Assembly (NCBI GenBank): GCA_965214285.1 | Contig: OZ243946.1 | Location: forward strand, 2,914,001-2,978,000 | Direction of reading: 5' to 3' | Origin: G963422745 sp965214285 | Lineage (GTDB): Bacteria; Actinomycetota; Acidimicrobiia; Acidimicrobiales; Aldehydirespiratoraceae | Length of the DNA: 64,000 nucleotides | Shown here: positions 40,563 through 51,202 of the stretch, piece after piece | Position numbering within the stretch: position 1 is the first letter of the stretch | Layout: the number at the start of each line of letters is the position of its first letter | Notes under the pieces: model-generated | Told to the model about the DNA's origin: nothing | Seen by the model: the letters and a program-made list of their open reading frames with translations, nothing else | Databases searched by the model: none | Translations under genes and position numbers: made by a program

Positions 40563-41975
40563 CTAGCCGCGGGTGCGGAAGCGGGAGCGGCCGCCCGAGG
40601 CGTCCTTGTTCAGCCGCTTGGCGAGGTGCAGCCCCTCCAGCACCAGCTCGCACGCCGAGGCGATCATCGCCGGCGACTCGGCGTCGGGCTCGTCTGTCAA
40701 GAGCGCCTGCACCGGCGCCTGCATGGCCGGCACCTTCTTGAGCAGCTCCGCATAGGCCTCGTCGGTGACGTCCTCGCCGCAGTCCACCACCAGGTCGTCG
40801 TCGAAGGACTCCACCACCGCCCGATGGGTGTCGGGCGGCACCCGGTCCGTGAACACGCCGAGCACCGCGGCGCGCACCAGGTTGGCGAGGATCTCGCCGT
40901 CGCGGCCCTCGTCGAGCGTCTCGATCTCCACCTTGCCCGAGGTCGAAGCGGGCAGCGCCTCCAGGTCGACCACACGGGGCACCACCCGGTTGGATCCGGA
41001 GCGCAGCGCCCGGCGCACGGCGTTGGCCACCAGGATCTCCGCATTGGCGATCGAGAGCCGCACCGACACGCCTGAGCGCTGCGAGATGTGCCGGCTGGAG
41101 CGGGCCTGCTGGGTGACCGAGGCGACGATCTCGGTCATGAACGACGGCACGCACAGGTCGAGCCCCTCGCTCACCGACAGGTCGGCCTCCTGGGCGACGA
41201 TCGCCATCTCGGTGTCGAGATCGAGCGGGTAGTGGGTGCGGATCTGCGAGCCAAAGCGGTCCTTGAGCGGCGTGATCAGGCGACCCCGGTTGGTGTAGTC
41301 CTCGGGGTTGGCCGAGGCCACCAGCAGCACGTCGAGCGGCAGGCGCACCTTGTGCCCCCGGATCTGCACGTCTCGCTCCTCGAGCACGTTGAGCAGGCCC
41401 ACCTGGATGCGCTCGGCCAAGTCCGGCAGCTCGTTCATGGCAAAGATGCCCCGGTTGGTGCGCGGCACCAGGCCGTAGTGCAGGGTCAGCTCGTCGGACA
41501 GGTAGCGCCCCTCGGCCACCCGGATCGGGTCGACCTCGCCGATCAAATCCGCTATCGAGGTGTCCGGCGTGGCGAGCTTCTCGCCGAAGCGGTCGTGGCG
41601 GTGGACCCAGGCGATCGGCGTGTCGTCTCCTTGGTCGGCCACCGCCTCGCGGGCCATGCGCGAGATCGGGTTGTAGGGGTCGTCGTTGACCTCCGATCCC
41701 GCGACGATCGGCAGCCACTCGTCGAGCAGCTCGCACAGGCCCCGGATCAGGCGGGTCTTGGCCTGGCCGCGCTCGCCCAGGAAGATGATGTCGTGGCCTG
41801 CGAGCAGGGCGTTCTCGAGCTGGGGGGTGACGGTGTTGGTGTAGCCGAGCACCGTGGGGAACAGCGGCTCGTTGGCCTTGATGCGCTCTGCTGCGTTGCG
41901 GCGCAGCTCCAGGCGCACCGGGACCGACTCCCATCCGCTGCTGCGAAGCTCTCCGAGGGTTGCAGGTCTCGACAT
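40563..41975 (-). CDS. MoxR-type AAA+ ATPase
   Basis: 470 residues from ATG 41975 (ATG 41987 is also possible). The Walker A reads GERGQAKT (67-74), GxxGxxKT with Gln-Ala before Lys-Thr. NRGIFAMNELPDLAERIQ and LLVASANPEDYTNRGRLITPLKDRFG are the Walker B/sensor regions of the Mg-chelatase/MoxR group. It acts with a VWA protein (37414-39423) as an ATP-driven chaperone or metal-insertion machine. Long C-terminal helical domain. Confidence 0.85.
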   Translation of the reverse strand: MSRPATLGELRSSGWESVPVRLELRRNAAERIKANEPLFPTVLGYTNTVTPQLENALLAGHDIIFLGERGQAKTRLIRGLCELLDEWLPIVAGSEVNDDPYNPISRMAREAVADQGDDTPIAWVHRHDRFGEKLATPDTSIADLIGEVDPIRVAEGRYLSDELTLHYGLVPRTNRGIFAMNELPDLAERIQVGLLNVLEERDVQIRGHKVRLPLDVLLVASANPEDYTNRGRLITPLKDRFGSQIRTHYPLDLDTEMAIVAQEADLSVSEGLDLCVPSFMTEIVASVTQQARSSRHISQRSGVSVRLSIANAEILVANAVRRALRSGSNRVVPRVVDLEALPASTSGKVEIETLDEGRDGEILANLVRAAVLGVFTDRVPPDTHRAVVESFDDDLVVDCGEDVTDEAYAELLKKVPAMQAPVQALLTDEPDAESPAMIASACELVLEGLHLAKRLNKDASGGRSRFRTRG

Positions 41976-42140
41976 GGCGGCGACCATAGCTGACCCGCGG
42001 CTGCGCCCATCAGGCGAAACCGGGGCGACCGCTGCGCCGGGCGGGCGGCCCCGGCGCATCGAGGCACCGCCGCTGCGGGCAGACAGGGGCGCTGCGGGCA
42101 GGCAAAGCCGGCGGGGCAGGTGATCGGTATCGTCGCGGGG

Positions 42141-44285
42141 ATGGATCTGTCGGGAACCTGGCGCGTGGCGGCCGCCGGCGACAGCCTGCGCCGCACCTTC
42201 GGCGAGCCCGACCTCGACGACCGCGACTGGGCGGACCTGGAGGTGCCGGGCCACTGGTCGGAGATCGCGGAGCTGGCCGACGAGCGCTCGGTGCTTCACC
42301 GCCGCCGCTTCAGCCGCGAGCCTGCTGCGGACCGCAGGCGGGCCTGGCTGCGCTTCGACGGCGTGGCCTCCCAAGGCGACGTGTGGCTCAACGGCGCCTA
42401 TGTGGGCGCCACCGACGGCTACTTCGTGCCGCACGCCTTCGAGATCACCGAGCTGCTCGCAGACCGCAGCGACCACGTGCTGGCGGTCGAGGTGAGCTGC
42501 GACCGCTTCGACGGCTCCGACGAGCGCTCCACGCTGATGGGCGCCTACACCGACCCCGAGCTCTGCGGCGCCGCGGCGGCGGTCAGCGGCGGCAACCCAG
42601 GCGGCATCTGGGGCCCCGTCGTCGTCACCGAGACCGGCAGCTCAGCGATCCGGCACTTCAGGGCGGTGTGCGCCTCGGCGGGTCCCTCGGGCGCAAGGCT
42701 GGCGCTGCGCTGCGTGTTCGACCATCCCGGCGGCGGCGACGCCGTGCTTCGCACCACCGTCGGCGGTCGTGTGCACGAGCTCGTCCAGCCCACCGCGGCC
42801 GGCGAGAACCGGGTGGAGTGGACGGTAGACGTGCCCGAGCCGCAGCTCTGGTGGCCGCACAGCCTCGGCGGCCAGCCGCTGAGCGAGCTGAGCTGCGAGC
42901 TGGTGATCGACGGCGAGACCCACGACCGGCGGGACTGCCGAATCGGGATGCGCTCGGTGGCGCTGCGCCGCTGGGTGCTGCACGTCAACGGCGAGCCGCT
43001 GTTCGCCAAGGGCGTCAACGTGGCGCCCACCGCGCCCCGGCCCGGCGACGCCACGCCCGCCGCGGTCACAGCCGACGTGGCCGCCGCGCGCCAGGCCGGC
43101 TTCGACATGATCCGCGCCGTCGCCCATGTGGCGCACCCGGCGCTGTATGACGCCGCAGACGAGGCCGGCATGCTGGTCTGGCAGGACATGCCGCTGCGCG
43201 GCCGGATGGCTCGCAGCGTGCGCCCCCAGGCCCGGCGCCAGGCCCGCGAGCTGGTGGACCTGCTGGGCCATCACCCGTCGGTGGCGGTTTGGTGCGCGCA
43301 CGACCAGCCGTTCAAGCGGCCCCTGGTCCGCACGGCCACGCCGCCGGTGGTCGGCCAGCAGCGCCCCTCTTGGAACCGGGCGGTGCTGGACACCTCGGTG
43401 CGGCGGGTGCTGCAGCGCACCGACGGCTCACGGCCCGTCGTGCTGCACACCGGGGTTGCGCCGCACCTGCCGCGCATGGACGGCACCACCGCGGACCTGT
43501 GGTTCGGCTGGCACGACCGCCACGTCAGCGACCTCGGGCCGGCGCTGGCCCGGCTGCCTCGCATGGGGCGCTTCGTGACCGCTTTCGGCGCGGCCACCGT
43601 GGACCCCGAGCTGCCGGCGCTCGGCGGCGCAGCAGCCGGCGGCAGAGCGCTCGATGTCGGCACGCTCGACGACACGGCCTGGGAGGCGATCGCCGCTGCC
43701 GTCGGCGCGGACGTCGGCGCGCTGCATCATCTGGCGCCGCCCGCCGCCGGCATGCACGGCGCCGACTGGGCACAGGCGGGCCGCCGTGCCCAGGCCGAGC
43801 TGGCGCGCAGCGCGATCGAGACGCTGCGGCGGCTCAAGTACCGGCCCACCGGCGGGTTCTTCGTGCACTGCCTGGCGGATTGCTCGCCGGCGGGCGGCTT
43901 CGGGCTGCTCGATCAGCAGCGCAGGCCCAAGCCTGCCTGGCAGGCCGTGGCGAATGCCTGCCGGCCGCTGATCGTGGTGGTCGACCCGATCCCGCCGAAC
44001 GCGCAGCCGGGATCGGTGCAGCGCCTGGCAGTGCATGCCGTGTCGGATCTGCGCCAGGCCGTGACCGGTGCCCGCGTGCTGATCCGCGTGAGCTCTGACG
44101 ACGGGCATGCCGACGTGCGCGGCTTCAGCGGCGACGTCGCCGCGGACTCCTGCGTGCTGGTCGGCCATGTGGAGGCGACCGTGCCCGGCCGCGGCGGCGA
44201 GCTGGCCGTCGACGTCAGCCTCGAAGCAGACCTCGACGGCGAGCCGATCGCCTACCGCAGCGAATACCGCTACCCGACGGCTTAG
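42141..44285 (+). CDS. GH2-fold protein lacking catalytic glutamates
   Basis: 714 residues from ATG 42141. A sugar-binding jelly roll (about 1-160; DVWLNGAYVGATDGYF), an Ig-like domain (160-275) and a TIM-barrel domain (ALRRWVLHVNGEPLFAKGVN onward) give the beta-galactosidase/mannosidase layout. The acid/base position, normally NE, reads WCAHDQ (384-389), and the nucleophile position, normally FVSEYG-like, reads FVTAFG (478-483). Both glutamates appear to be absent, so it may bind rather than cleave sugar. There is no signal peptide. Confidence 0.75.
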   Translation: MDLSGTWRVAAAGDSLRRTFGEPDLDDRDWADLEVPGHWSEIAELADERSVLHRRRFSREPAADRRRAWLRFDGVASQGDVWLNGAYVGATDGYFVPHAFEITELLADRSDHVLAVEVSCDRFDGSDERSTLMGAYTDPELCGAAAAVSGGNPGGIWGPVVVTETGSSAIRHFRAVCASAGPSGARLALRCVFDHPGGGDAVLRTTVGGRVHELVQPTAAGENRVEWTVDVPEPQLWWPHSLGGQPLSELSCELVIDGETHDRRDCRIGMRSVALRRWVLHVNGEPLFAKGVNVAPTAPRPGDATPAAVTADVAAARQAGFDMIRAVAHVAHPALYDAADEAGMLVWQDMPLRGRMARSVRPQARRQARELVDLLGHHPSVAVWCAHDQPFKRPLVRTATPPVVGQQRPSWNRAVLDTSVRRVLQRTDGSRPVVLHTGVAPHLPRMDGTTADLWFGWHDRHVSDLGPALARLPRMGRFVTAFGAATVDPELPALGGAAAGGRALDVGTLDDTAWEAIAAAVGADVGALHHLAPPAAGMHGADWAQAGRRAQAELARSAIETLRRLKYRPTGGFFVHCLADCSPAGGFGLLDQQRRPKPAWQAVANACRPLIVVVDPIPPNAQPGSVQRLAVHAVSDLRQAVTGARVLIRVSSDDGHADVRGFSGDVAADSCVLVGHVEATVPGRGGELAVDVSLEADLDGEPIAYRSEYRYPTA

Positions 44286-44348
44286 CCCGACCGCGGCAGC
44301 GACCGCTCAGCGCGTCCGCTCAGCGCGACGGCTTAGCCCGACCGCGGC
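44275..44348. repeat. 23-bp direct repeat spanning the GH2 stop codon
   Basis: CGACGGCTTAGCCCGACCGC and three further bases recur 51 bp apart (44275-44297, 44326-44348); the first copy contains the TAG stop. It lies in the 85-bp gap before sdhC. Confidence 0.8.
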
Positions 44349-44370
44349 GCCGACGGCTAGCGTTGCGCCG

Positions 44371-45219
44371 ATGGCGCCCAGCACCGCACCGCCGACGCAC
44401 GACGTTGCGCCGATCCGCCCGCGCCCGGCCCGGCTGCGGGGGCCGCTGAGCGTCTACGGCAGCGCCATCGCCAAGAAGTACGTGATGGCGCTCAGCGGCA
44501 TCGGGCTGCTGGGCTTCGTGGTGGTCCACATGGTCGGCAACCTCCACATCTACGAGGGGCCGGTGCAGGTACACGAGTACGCCGAGGCGCTGCGAGACCT
44601 CGGCGGCCACCTGGTGCCCCGCACCACGGTGCTGTGGGTGCTGCGGGTAGGGCTGATCGTGCTGTTCGCGGCCCACATCCATGCGGCCTGGTCGCTGACC
44701 CGAATGAGCCGCCGCGCCGACGAGTCCTACGTGGCGGGCCGCGACTACATCGCGGCGGACTTCGCCGGGCGCACCATGCGCTGGACCGGCCCGATCGTCG
44801 GCCTCTATGTGCTGTTCCACCTGGCTGACCTGACCTGGGGCTGGTGGCTCGGCGACGACTTCGTGCGCGGCGACGTGTACCACAACGTGTACGAGTCGAT
44901 GAGCTACCTGCCGGTGGCGGTGCTCTACGCGGTGGCCAACGCGGCCCTGGCGCTTCACATATTCCACGGCACGAGATCGCTGTTCCGCACCCTGGGCATC
45001 AGCTCGCGCTCCGCGGCCCAGAAGCGCCTGGCGACGGTGCTGGCGGCTGTGATCCTGGTGGGCAACGTGAGCTTCCCGGTGGCGGTGCAGGTCGGCCTGA
45101 TCGACGAGGACAACCGCACCGTCGGCGTCGGCCAGTTCGACGACCATGCCGGCGGCGGAGACCACGACGACCACGGCAGCCACGGCAGCGACGGCTCCGG
45201 CGGCAGCGAGGGCGGCTGA
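44371..45219 (+). CDS. sdhC: Succinate dehydrogenase cytochrome b558 subunit SdhC
   Basis: 282 residues with five hydrophobic helices and conserved haem-binding histidines (VVVHMVGNLHIY, FAAHIHAAW, LYVLFHLADLTWGWW, LALHIFHGTRSLF). This is the single large membrane anchor of the b558 type, which reduces menaquinone. The ATG at 44371 is the natural start after an upstream non-coding gap. A 25-residue Asp/His/Gly/Ser tail is an unusual extension. First gene of sdhCAB, with 2 bp before sdhA. Confidence 0.93.
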   Translation: MAPSTAPPTHDVAPIRPRPARLRGPLSVYGSAIAKKYVMALSGIGLLGFVVVHMVGNLHIYEGPVQVHEYAEALRDLGGHLVPRTTVLWVLRVGLIVLFAAHIHAAWSLTRMSRRADESYVAGRDYIAADFAGRTMRWTGPIVGLYVLFHLADLTWGWWLGDDFVRGDVYHNVYESMSYLPVAVLYAVANAALALHIFHGTRSLFRTLGISSRSAAQKRLATVLAAVILVGNVSFPVAVQVGLIDEDNRTVGVGQFDDHAGGGDHDDHGSHGSDGSGGSEGG

Positions 45220-45221
45220 CG

Positions 45222-47141
<1,920 letters not shown>

Positions 47142-47148
47142 GGGTGCC

Positions 47149-47904
47149 GTGAGCGAGACGCTGAGCCTGAAGCTGAGGATCTGGCGCCAGGACGGCCCGG
47201 ACGCCGCGGGCTCGTTCCTCGACGTAGACGCCCCCGGCATCCCCAGCGACGCCTCGTTCCTGGAGATGCTCGACCTCGTGAACGAGCGCCTGATCGCCGA
47301 CGACGTCGAGCCGATCACCTTCGCGCACGACTGCCGCGAGGGCATCTGCGGCACCTGCGGGGTGATGATCAACGGCCAGGCCCACGGCCCCGAGCGGGCC
47401 ACCGCCACCTGCCAGCTCCACATGCGCAAGTTCCGCGACGGCGACGAGATCGTGATCGAGCCGTGGCGGGCGGCGTCGTTTCCGGTGCTCAAGGATCTGA
47501 TGGTCGACCGACGGGTCTTCGACCGGATCGTGGAGGCGGGCGGCTACATATCCGCCCCCACCGGCAGCGCGCCCGACGCCAACGAGATCCCGGTGCCCAA
47601 GGACACCGCCGATGCGGCCATGGACGCGGCGGCCTGCATCGGCTGCGGCGCCTGCGTGGCGGCCTGCCCGAACTCGGCCGCCCAGCTGTTCACCGCCGCC
47701 AAGCTGGCGCACCTGAACCTGCTGCCCCAGGGCCGGCCGCAGAAGCCCCGGCGCACGCTGGCGATGGTGCAGACCATGGAGGACTTCTTCGGCTCGTGCA
47801 CCAACCACGGCGAGTGCCACGAGGCCTGCCCCAAGGAGATCTCTCTGGACTTCATCGCCATGATGAACCGCGACTACGTCAAGGCCCTGGCCACCCGGCG
47901 CTGA
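47149..47904 (+). CDS. sdhB: Succinate dehydrogenase iron-sulfur subunit SdhB
   Basis: 251 residues from GTG 47149. Cysteine clusters for [2Fe-2S] (CREGICGTCG with a later C), [4Fe-4S] (CIGCGACVAACP) and [3Fe-4S] (CTNHGECHEACP) are complete. It passes electrons from SdhA to the quinone site in SdhC. Last gene of the operon; converges on the hydrolase gene with 2 bp between. Confidence 0.96.
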   Translation: MSETLSLKLRIWRQDGPDAAGSFLDVDAPGIPSDASFLEMLDLVNERLIADDVEPITFAHDCREGICGTCGVMINGQAHGPERATATCQLHMRKFRDGDEIVIEPWRAASFPVLKDLMVDRRVFDRIVEAGGYISAPTGSAPDANEIPVPKDTADAAMDAAACIGCGACVAACPNSAAQLFTAAKLAHLNLLPQGRPQKPRRTLAMVQTMEDFFGSCTNHGECHEACPKEISLDFIAMMNRDYVKALATRR

Positions 47905-47906
47905 CC

Positions 47907-48761
47907 TCAGCCGCGGCCGGCGGCGGCGAGCAGGTGGCGGCGGATCCGGGGCCACAGCTCGGCGGTGAGCGCCTCGGGCCATTCGTGGCCCAGCCCCTCT
48001 ATCTCCTCATAGGCCGCGCCCCCGATGCCTGCGGCCAGCGCTCTGCCGTGCTCCGCCGTGAACACCGGGTCCGCGCTGCCGTGGATCACCAGCGTCGGCG
48101 CGGCGATCTCAGCCAGGCGGTCGAGTCTCGACGGCGACGAGTACACCGCCGCGCCGTGGCCGCTCTCGGGTGCCCACCCCCAGGCCAGCTCCGCGGCCGC
48201 CAGCTCGCGCTCGGCGGCCACATCGAGCGGGTAACGCGGGCCGTTCATCAGCTCCGCCAGCTCGCTGATCCAGGCGATCCGGCCCTCGTCATCCGCGGGC
48301 GGGCCGGCGAAGAGCCGCTGCGCCATGCGCTGCGCGAAGGCCTCGTCGGGGCCGGGCAGGCGCTCGTCGCCCATTCCCGGCGACGTGGCCGCCAGCGTCA
48401 GCGAGGCGACCCGGCCGGGATGCTCCAGGGCAAGCTCCTGGGCGACCATGGCGCCCATCGAGCGGCCCACCAGATGGGCGGCGCCGATCTGCAAGCAGTC
48501 CAGCAGGCCGATCACGTCGCCTGCGAGGTCACTGAGCCGGTAGCCCACAGAGGCAGGCACGCGGCTGGAACGCCCGCAGTCGCGGTGGTCGAAGCGCACC
48601 ACGCAGAAGCCCTCGGCGGCCAGGCGCCCCACCAGCGCCGGGCCCCAACGAAAGCCGGGCGTGTCCGCGCCTGCCAGCAGCACCACCGCAGGCCCGGCGC
48701 TGTCGCCGAACGTCTCGGCCCACAGCGACACGCCGCCGATGTCGATCAGCTCGCCGGCCAT
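47907..48761 (-). CDS. Alpha/beta hydrolase
   Basis: 284 residues from ATG 48761. An in-frame ATG at 48872 would add a 37-residue Ala/Ser-rich leader and leave only 26 bp to the divergent gene, so the inner start is preferred. The nucleophile elbow LVGRSMGAM has S101; FDHRDCGRS precedes it, and the closing HIS is in GLGHEWPEAL. A general esterase/hydrolase fold of unknown substrate. Confidence 0.85.
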   Translation of the reverse strand: MAGELIDIGGVSLWAETFGDSAGPAVVLLAGADTPGFRWGPALVGRLAAEGFCVVRFDHRDCGRSSRVPASVGYRLSDLAGDVIGLLDCLQIGAAHLVGRSMGAMVAQELALEHPGRVASLTLAATSPGMGDERLPGPDEAFAQRMAQRLFAGPPADDEGRIAWISELAELMNGPRYPLDVAAERELAAAELAWGWAPESGHGAAVYSSPSRLDRLAEIAAPTLVIHGSADPVFTAEHGRALAAGIGGAAYEEIEGLGHEWPEALTAELWPRIRRHLLAAAGRG

Positions 48762-48898
48762 GCTCGCCGCGCTTGTCTCATCCGCCCCACTCGCAGCGTC
48801 CGCCGCGCTTGTCGGGCCTGCCCCGCCGGGCGGCGCCTGCGCCGGGCTCGTGGCGTCTGCCGCGTCCGTCATCGCCTGCGACGGTACCCTCGCCCATC

Positions 48899-49825
48899 GT
48901 GTCGCCCAAGGCCTTGCCCAGGATCGCCGCGCAGTTCGCCCGGGGCGTCGCCATGGGCGCAGCCGACGTGGTGCCGGGCGTCTCGGGCGGCACCGTGGCC
49001 TTCGTGCTGGGCATCTACACCGAGCTGATCGACGCCCTCAGTGAAGGCGCCCGCGTGCTGGGGGCGCTGCTCACCGGCAGACCCCGCGAGGCCTGGCAGC
49101 AGCTCAGAGGCATCGACTTCGGGTTCCTGCTGCCGCTGCTGGCGGGAATCCTGGCGGCGGTGGCGCTGCTGGCGCACGTGATCGAGGACGCCCTGCGAGA
49201 ACACCCCGAGGCGATGGCCGGGCTCTTCTTCGGGCTGGTGGCCGGCTCGGTGTGGGTGGCGTGGCGGCTGCTGCGAACCCGCAGCCCGGCCAACCTGGCG
49301 ATCATGGCGACGGTTGGCGTAGCGGTCTTCGCGCTGCTCGGCCTGCAGTCGGGGCCGGTGGCGGACCCGTCGCCGGTGGTGCTGTTCGCCTCGGGGGCGC
49401 TGGCGGTGTGCGCCATGATCCTGCCGGGCATCTCGGGGTCGCTGATCCTGCTGCTGATCGGCATGTACGCCGCGGTGATCGGCGCAATCGACGACCGGGC
49501 CTTCGCGGACCTGGCCGTGTTCGCCGCCGGGGCGCTGGCGGGGATCGCCTCGTTCTCGGCGCTGCTGCACCGGCTGCTGCAGCGGGCGTTCGAGCCGGTG
49601 ATGGCTGCGCTGATCGGCCTGATGGCGGGATCGCTGCGGGTGCTGTGGCCCTGGCCCAACGGCGTGGGCGTGCTCAGCGAGGACGAGACCGAGCTGATCG
49701 ACGGCTCGCTGCTGGGCTGGCCCGACGGCGACGCCTGGGCGGTGCCGACGCTGCTGGGGCTGGTCGCGCTGGCGGCGGTGATCGCCACCTCTCGGCTCAG
49801 CGACCGCAAGAGCCTGCTCTCCTGA
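48899..49825 (+). CDS. DUF368 family, undecaprenyl-phosphate translocase (PopT-type)
   Basis: 308 residues from GTG 48899. About eight membrane helices and the family motif MGAADVVPGVSGGTVAFVLG near the front, with a second GISGS in the middle (MILPGISGSLILL). DUF368 proteins are reported to flip the wall lipid carrier C55-P back to the cytoplasmic face. It is followed by an SCP2-type gene. Confidence 0.88.
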   Translation: MSPKALPRIAAQFARGVAMGAADVVPGVSGGTVAFVLGIYTELIDALSEGARVLGALLTGRPREAWQQLRGIDFGFLLPLLAGILAAVALLAHVIEDALREHPEAMAGLFFGLVAGSVWVAWRLLRTRSPANLAIMATVGVAVFALLGLQSGPVADPSPVVLFASGALAVCAMILPGISGSLILLLIGMYAAVIGAIDDRAFADLAVFAAGALAGIASFSALLHRLLQRAFEPVMAALIGLMAGSLRVLWPWPNGVGVLSEDETELIDGSLLGWPDGDAWAVPTLLGLVALAAVIATSRLSDRKSLLS

Positions 49826-49881
49826 GCACCGCGCCGGCCAGGCCCCCGATCAGGACGCGCCGGCCCCTCTAGCCTGGCGGG

Positions 49882-50301
49882 GTGACCGGCGCGTTCGACG
49901 ACGAGTGGCTGGAGTCCCTCGGCGAAGCCGCAGCCGGCATCGAGGCGGACCCCGAGGTTCGCCTGGTGCTCGAACAGGTCGTCGACGCTGCAGATCCCTC
50001 ACGGCCCTCACGCTGGACGGTGACCGTGGCCGACGGCCGGGTGACCGTGGACGGCCAGACCGGCCAGACGGGCGGGCATGGCGAACCGGGCGGACATGGC
50101 GGGCACGGCCAGACCGGCGAGCCCGACGCGCCCGCGATGCGCCTGAGCTGTGACCGCCGCACCGCCGAGGGCATCCGCGACGGCACGATCTCGGCTTCGA
50201 GCGCCTTCCTCGACGGCCGGCTGCGCATCAGCGGCGACTGGCGGCACCTGATGGCGCACCGCGAGAGCCTCGCGGCCATCGCCGCGCTGCTGCACCGCTG
50301 A
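49882..50301 (+). CDS. SCP2 sterol-transfer-like domain protein
   Basis: 139 residues from GTG 49882. WTVTVADGRVTV, then LSCDRRTAEGIRDGTISASSAFLDGRLRISGD, match an SCP2-like lipid-binding fold (reported here in fragments such as FLDGRLRISGD). A Gly/His/Gln-rich low-complexity insert (GQTGQTGGHGEPGGHGGHGQ) breaks the domain. Probably binds lipid or acyl-CoA. Confidence 0.75.
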   Translation: MTGAFDDEWLESLGEAAAGIEADPEVRLVLEQVVDAADPSRPSRWTVTVADGRVTVDGQTGQTGGHGEPGGHGGHGQTGEPDAPAMRLSCDRRTAEGIRDGTISASSAFLDGRLRISGDWRHLMAHRESLAAIAALLHR

Positions 50302-50332
50302 CGCAGCGCAGCGCGGGCCGTGCCCGGCGGGG

Positions 50333-51166
50333 CTACTTGAGGAACCTGCTGGTGGTGTTGTCCGCCAGCACCCGCCCTGCGGTCTGGCAGGCCGCGCAGT
50401 AGGCCACCGTGTAGCGGCGGTAGCTCACCGAGCGCACCTCGTCGCCGCAGTCCCCGCACTCCTGGCCCACCCGGTGGTGCACCCGGTTGGGGCGGCTCGC
50501 CGAGCGGCCGATGTCGGCCAGGGATCGCTCGTGGGCCAGGTGCTCGTCGAGCGTCTCGCCGATCGCGGCGTGCAGGCGGGCGGTCTCGTCGTCGCCGAGC
50601 TTGGCGGTGAGCGCGAACGGCGACAGCTTCGCCGAGAACAGGATCTCATTCGCGAGCAGCCGGCCGATGCCCGCGATGCGCCGCTGGTCCCGCAGGAACC
50701 CGTGCAGGCGGGTGTTGTCGGCGCCCAGCGCCTCGCCGAGCCGGGCCACAGACACAGTGTCGGCGTCGGGGCCGAGATGATCGAGCGGCTCGCCTTCGGG
50801 CACGCCGCGGCTCACCCACACCCCGGCGCGATGCTCGGTGCCGGCCTCGGTCAACAGCAACGCGTCGCCCTCGGCGAAGTCCCAGCGGGCCATCGCTCCG
50901 CGTGGCCTCGCCGCGCGCTTGGCGTCGGGCCGTAGCCGCCCGCCTTGCATCAGATGCACCACGAACGTGAACGGCTCGAAGTGCAGGAACAGGTACTTGC
51001 CCCGATGGCCCGCGCCGCTCAGCGCCAGGCCCAGCGCCTGCTCGGGCGAGGGCTCGAAGGTCTTGAGCGCGCTGTGGTGAAGCGGCCGGAACGAGGTCAG
51101 CACTGCTCCGCCGAAGCCGGCAGCGAGGCGCTCGGCGTGGGCCTTGATCTCGGGCAGCTCCGGCAC
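50333..51166 (-). CDS. Fpg/Nei-family DNA glycosylase
   Basis: 277 residues. MPELPE gives catalytic P2 and E3, K57 in GHRGKYLF is the family lysine, and a C-terminal zinc finger uses C237, C240, C257 and C260. The helix-two-turn-helix (RIAGIGRLLANEILF) precedes it. It removes oxidised bases and nicks the strand. Whether it is Fpg or Nei in specificity cannot be told. Confidence 0.93.
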   Translation of the reverse strand: MPELPEIKAHAERLAAGFGGAVLTSFRPLHHSALKTFEPSPEQALGLALSGAGHRGKYLFLHFEPFTFVVHLMQGGRLRPDAKRAARPRGAMARWDFAEGDALLLTEAGTEHRAGVWVSRGVPEGEPLDHLGPDADTVSVARLGEALGADNTRLHGFLRDQRRIAGIGRLLANEILFSAKLSPFALTAKLGDDETARLHAAIGETLDEHLAHERSLADIGRSASRPNRVHHRVGQECGDCGDEVRSVSYRRYTVAYCAACQTAGRVLADNTTSRFLK

Positions 51167-51202
51167 GGCTCGCTCCGGGCTCCTGGCGTCGGCCTCAGGC
51201 GC

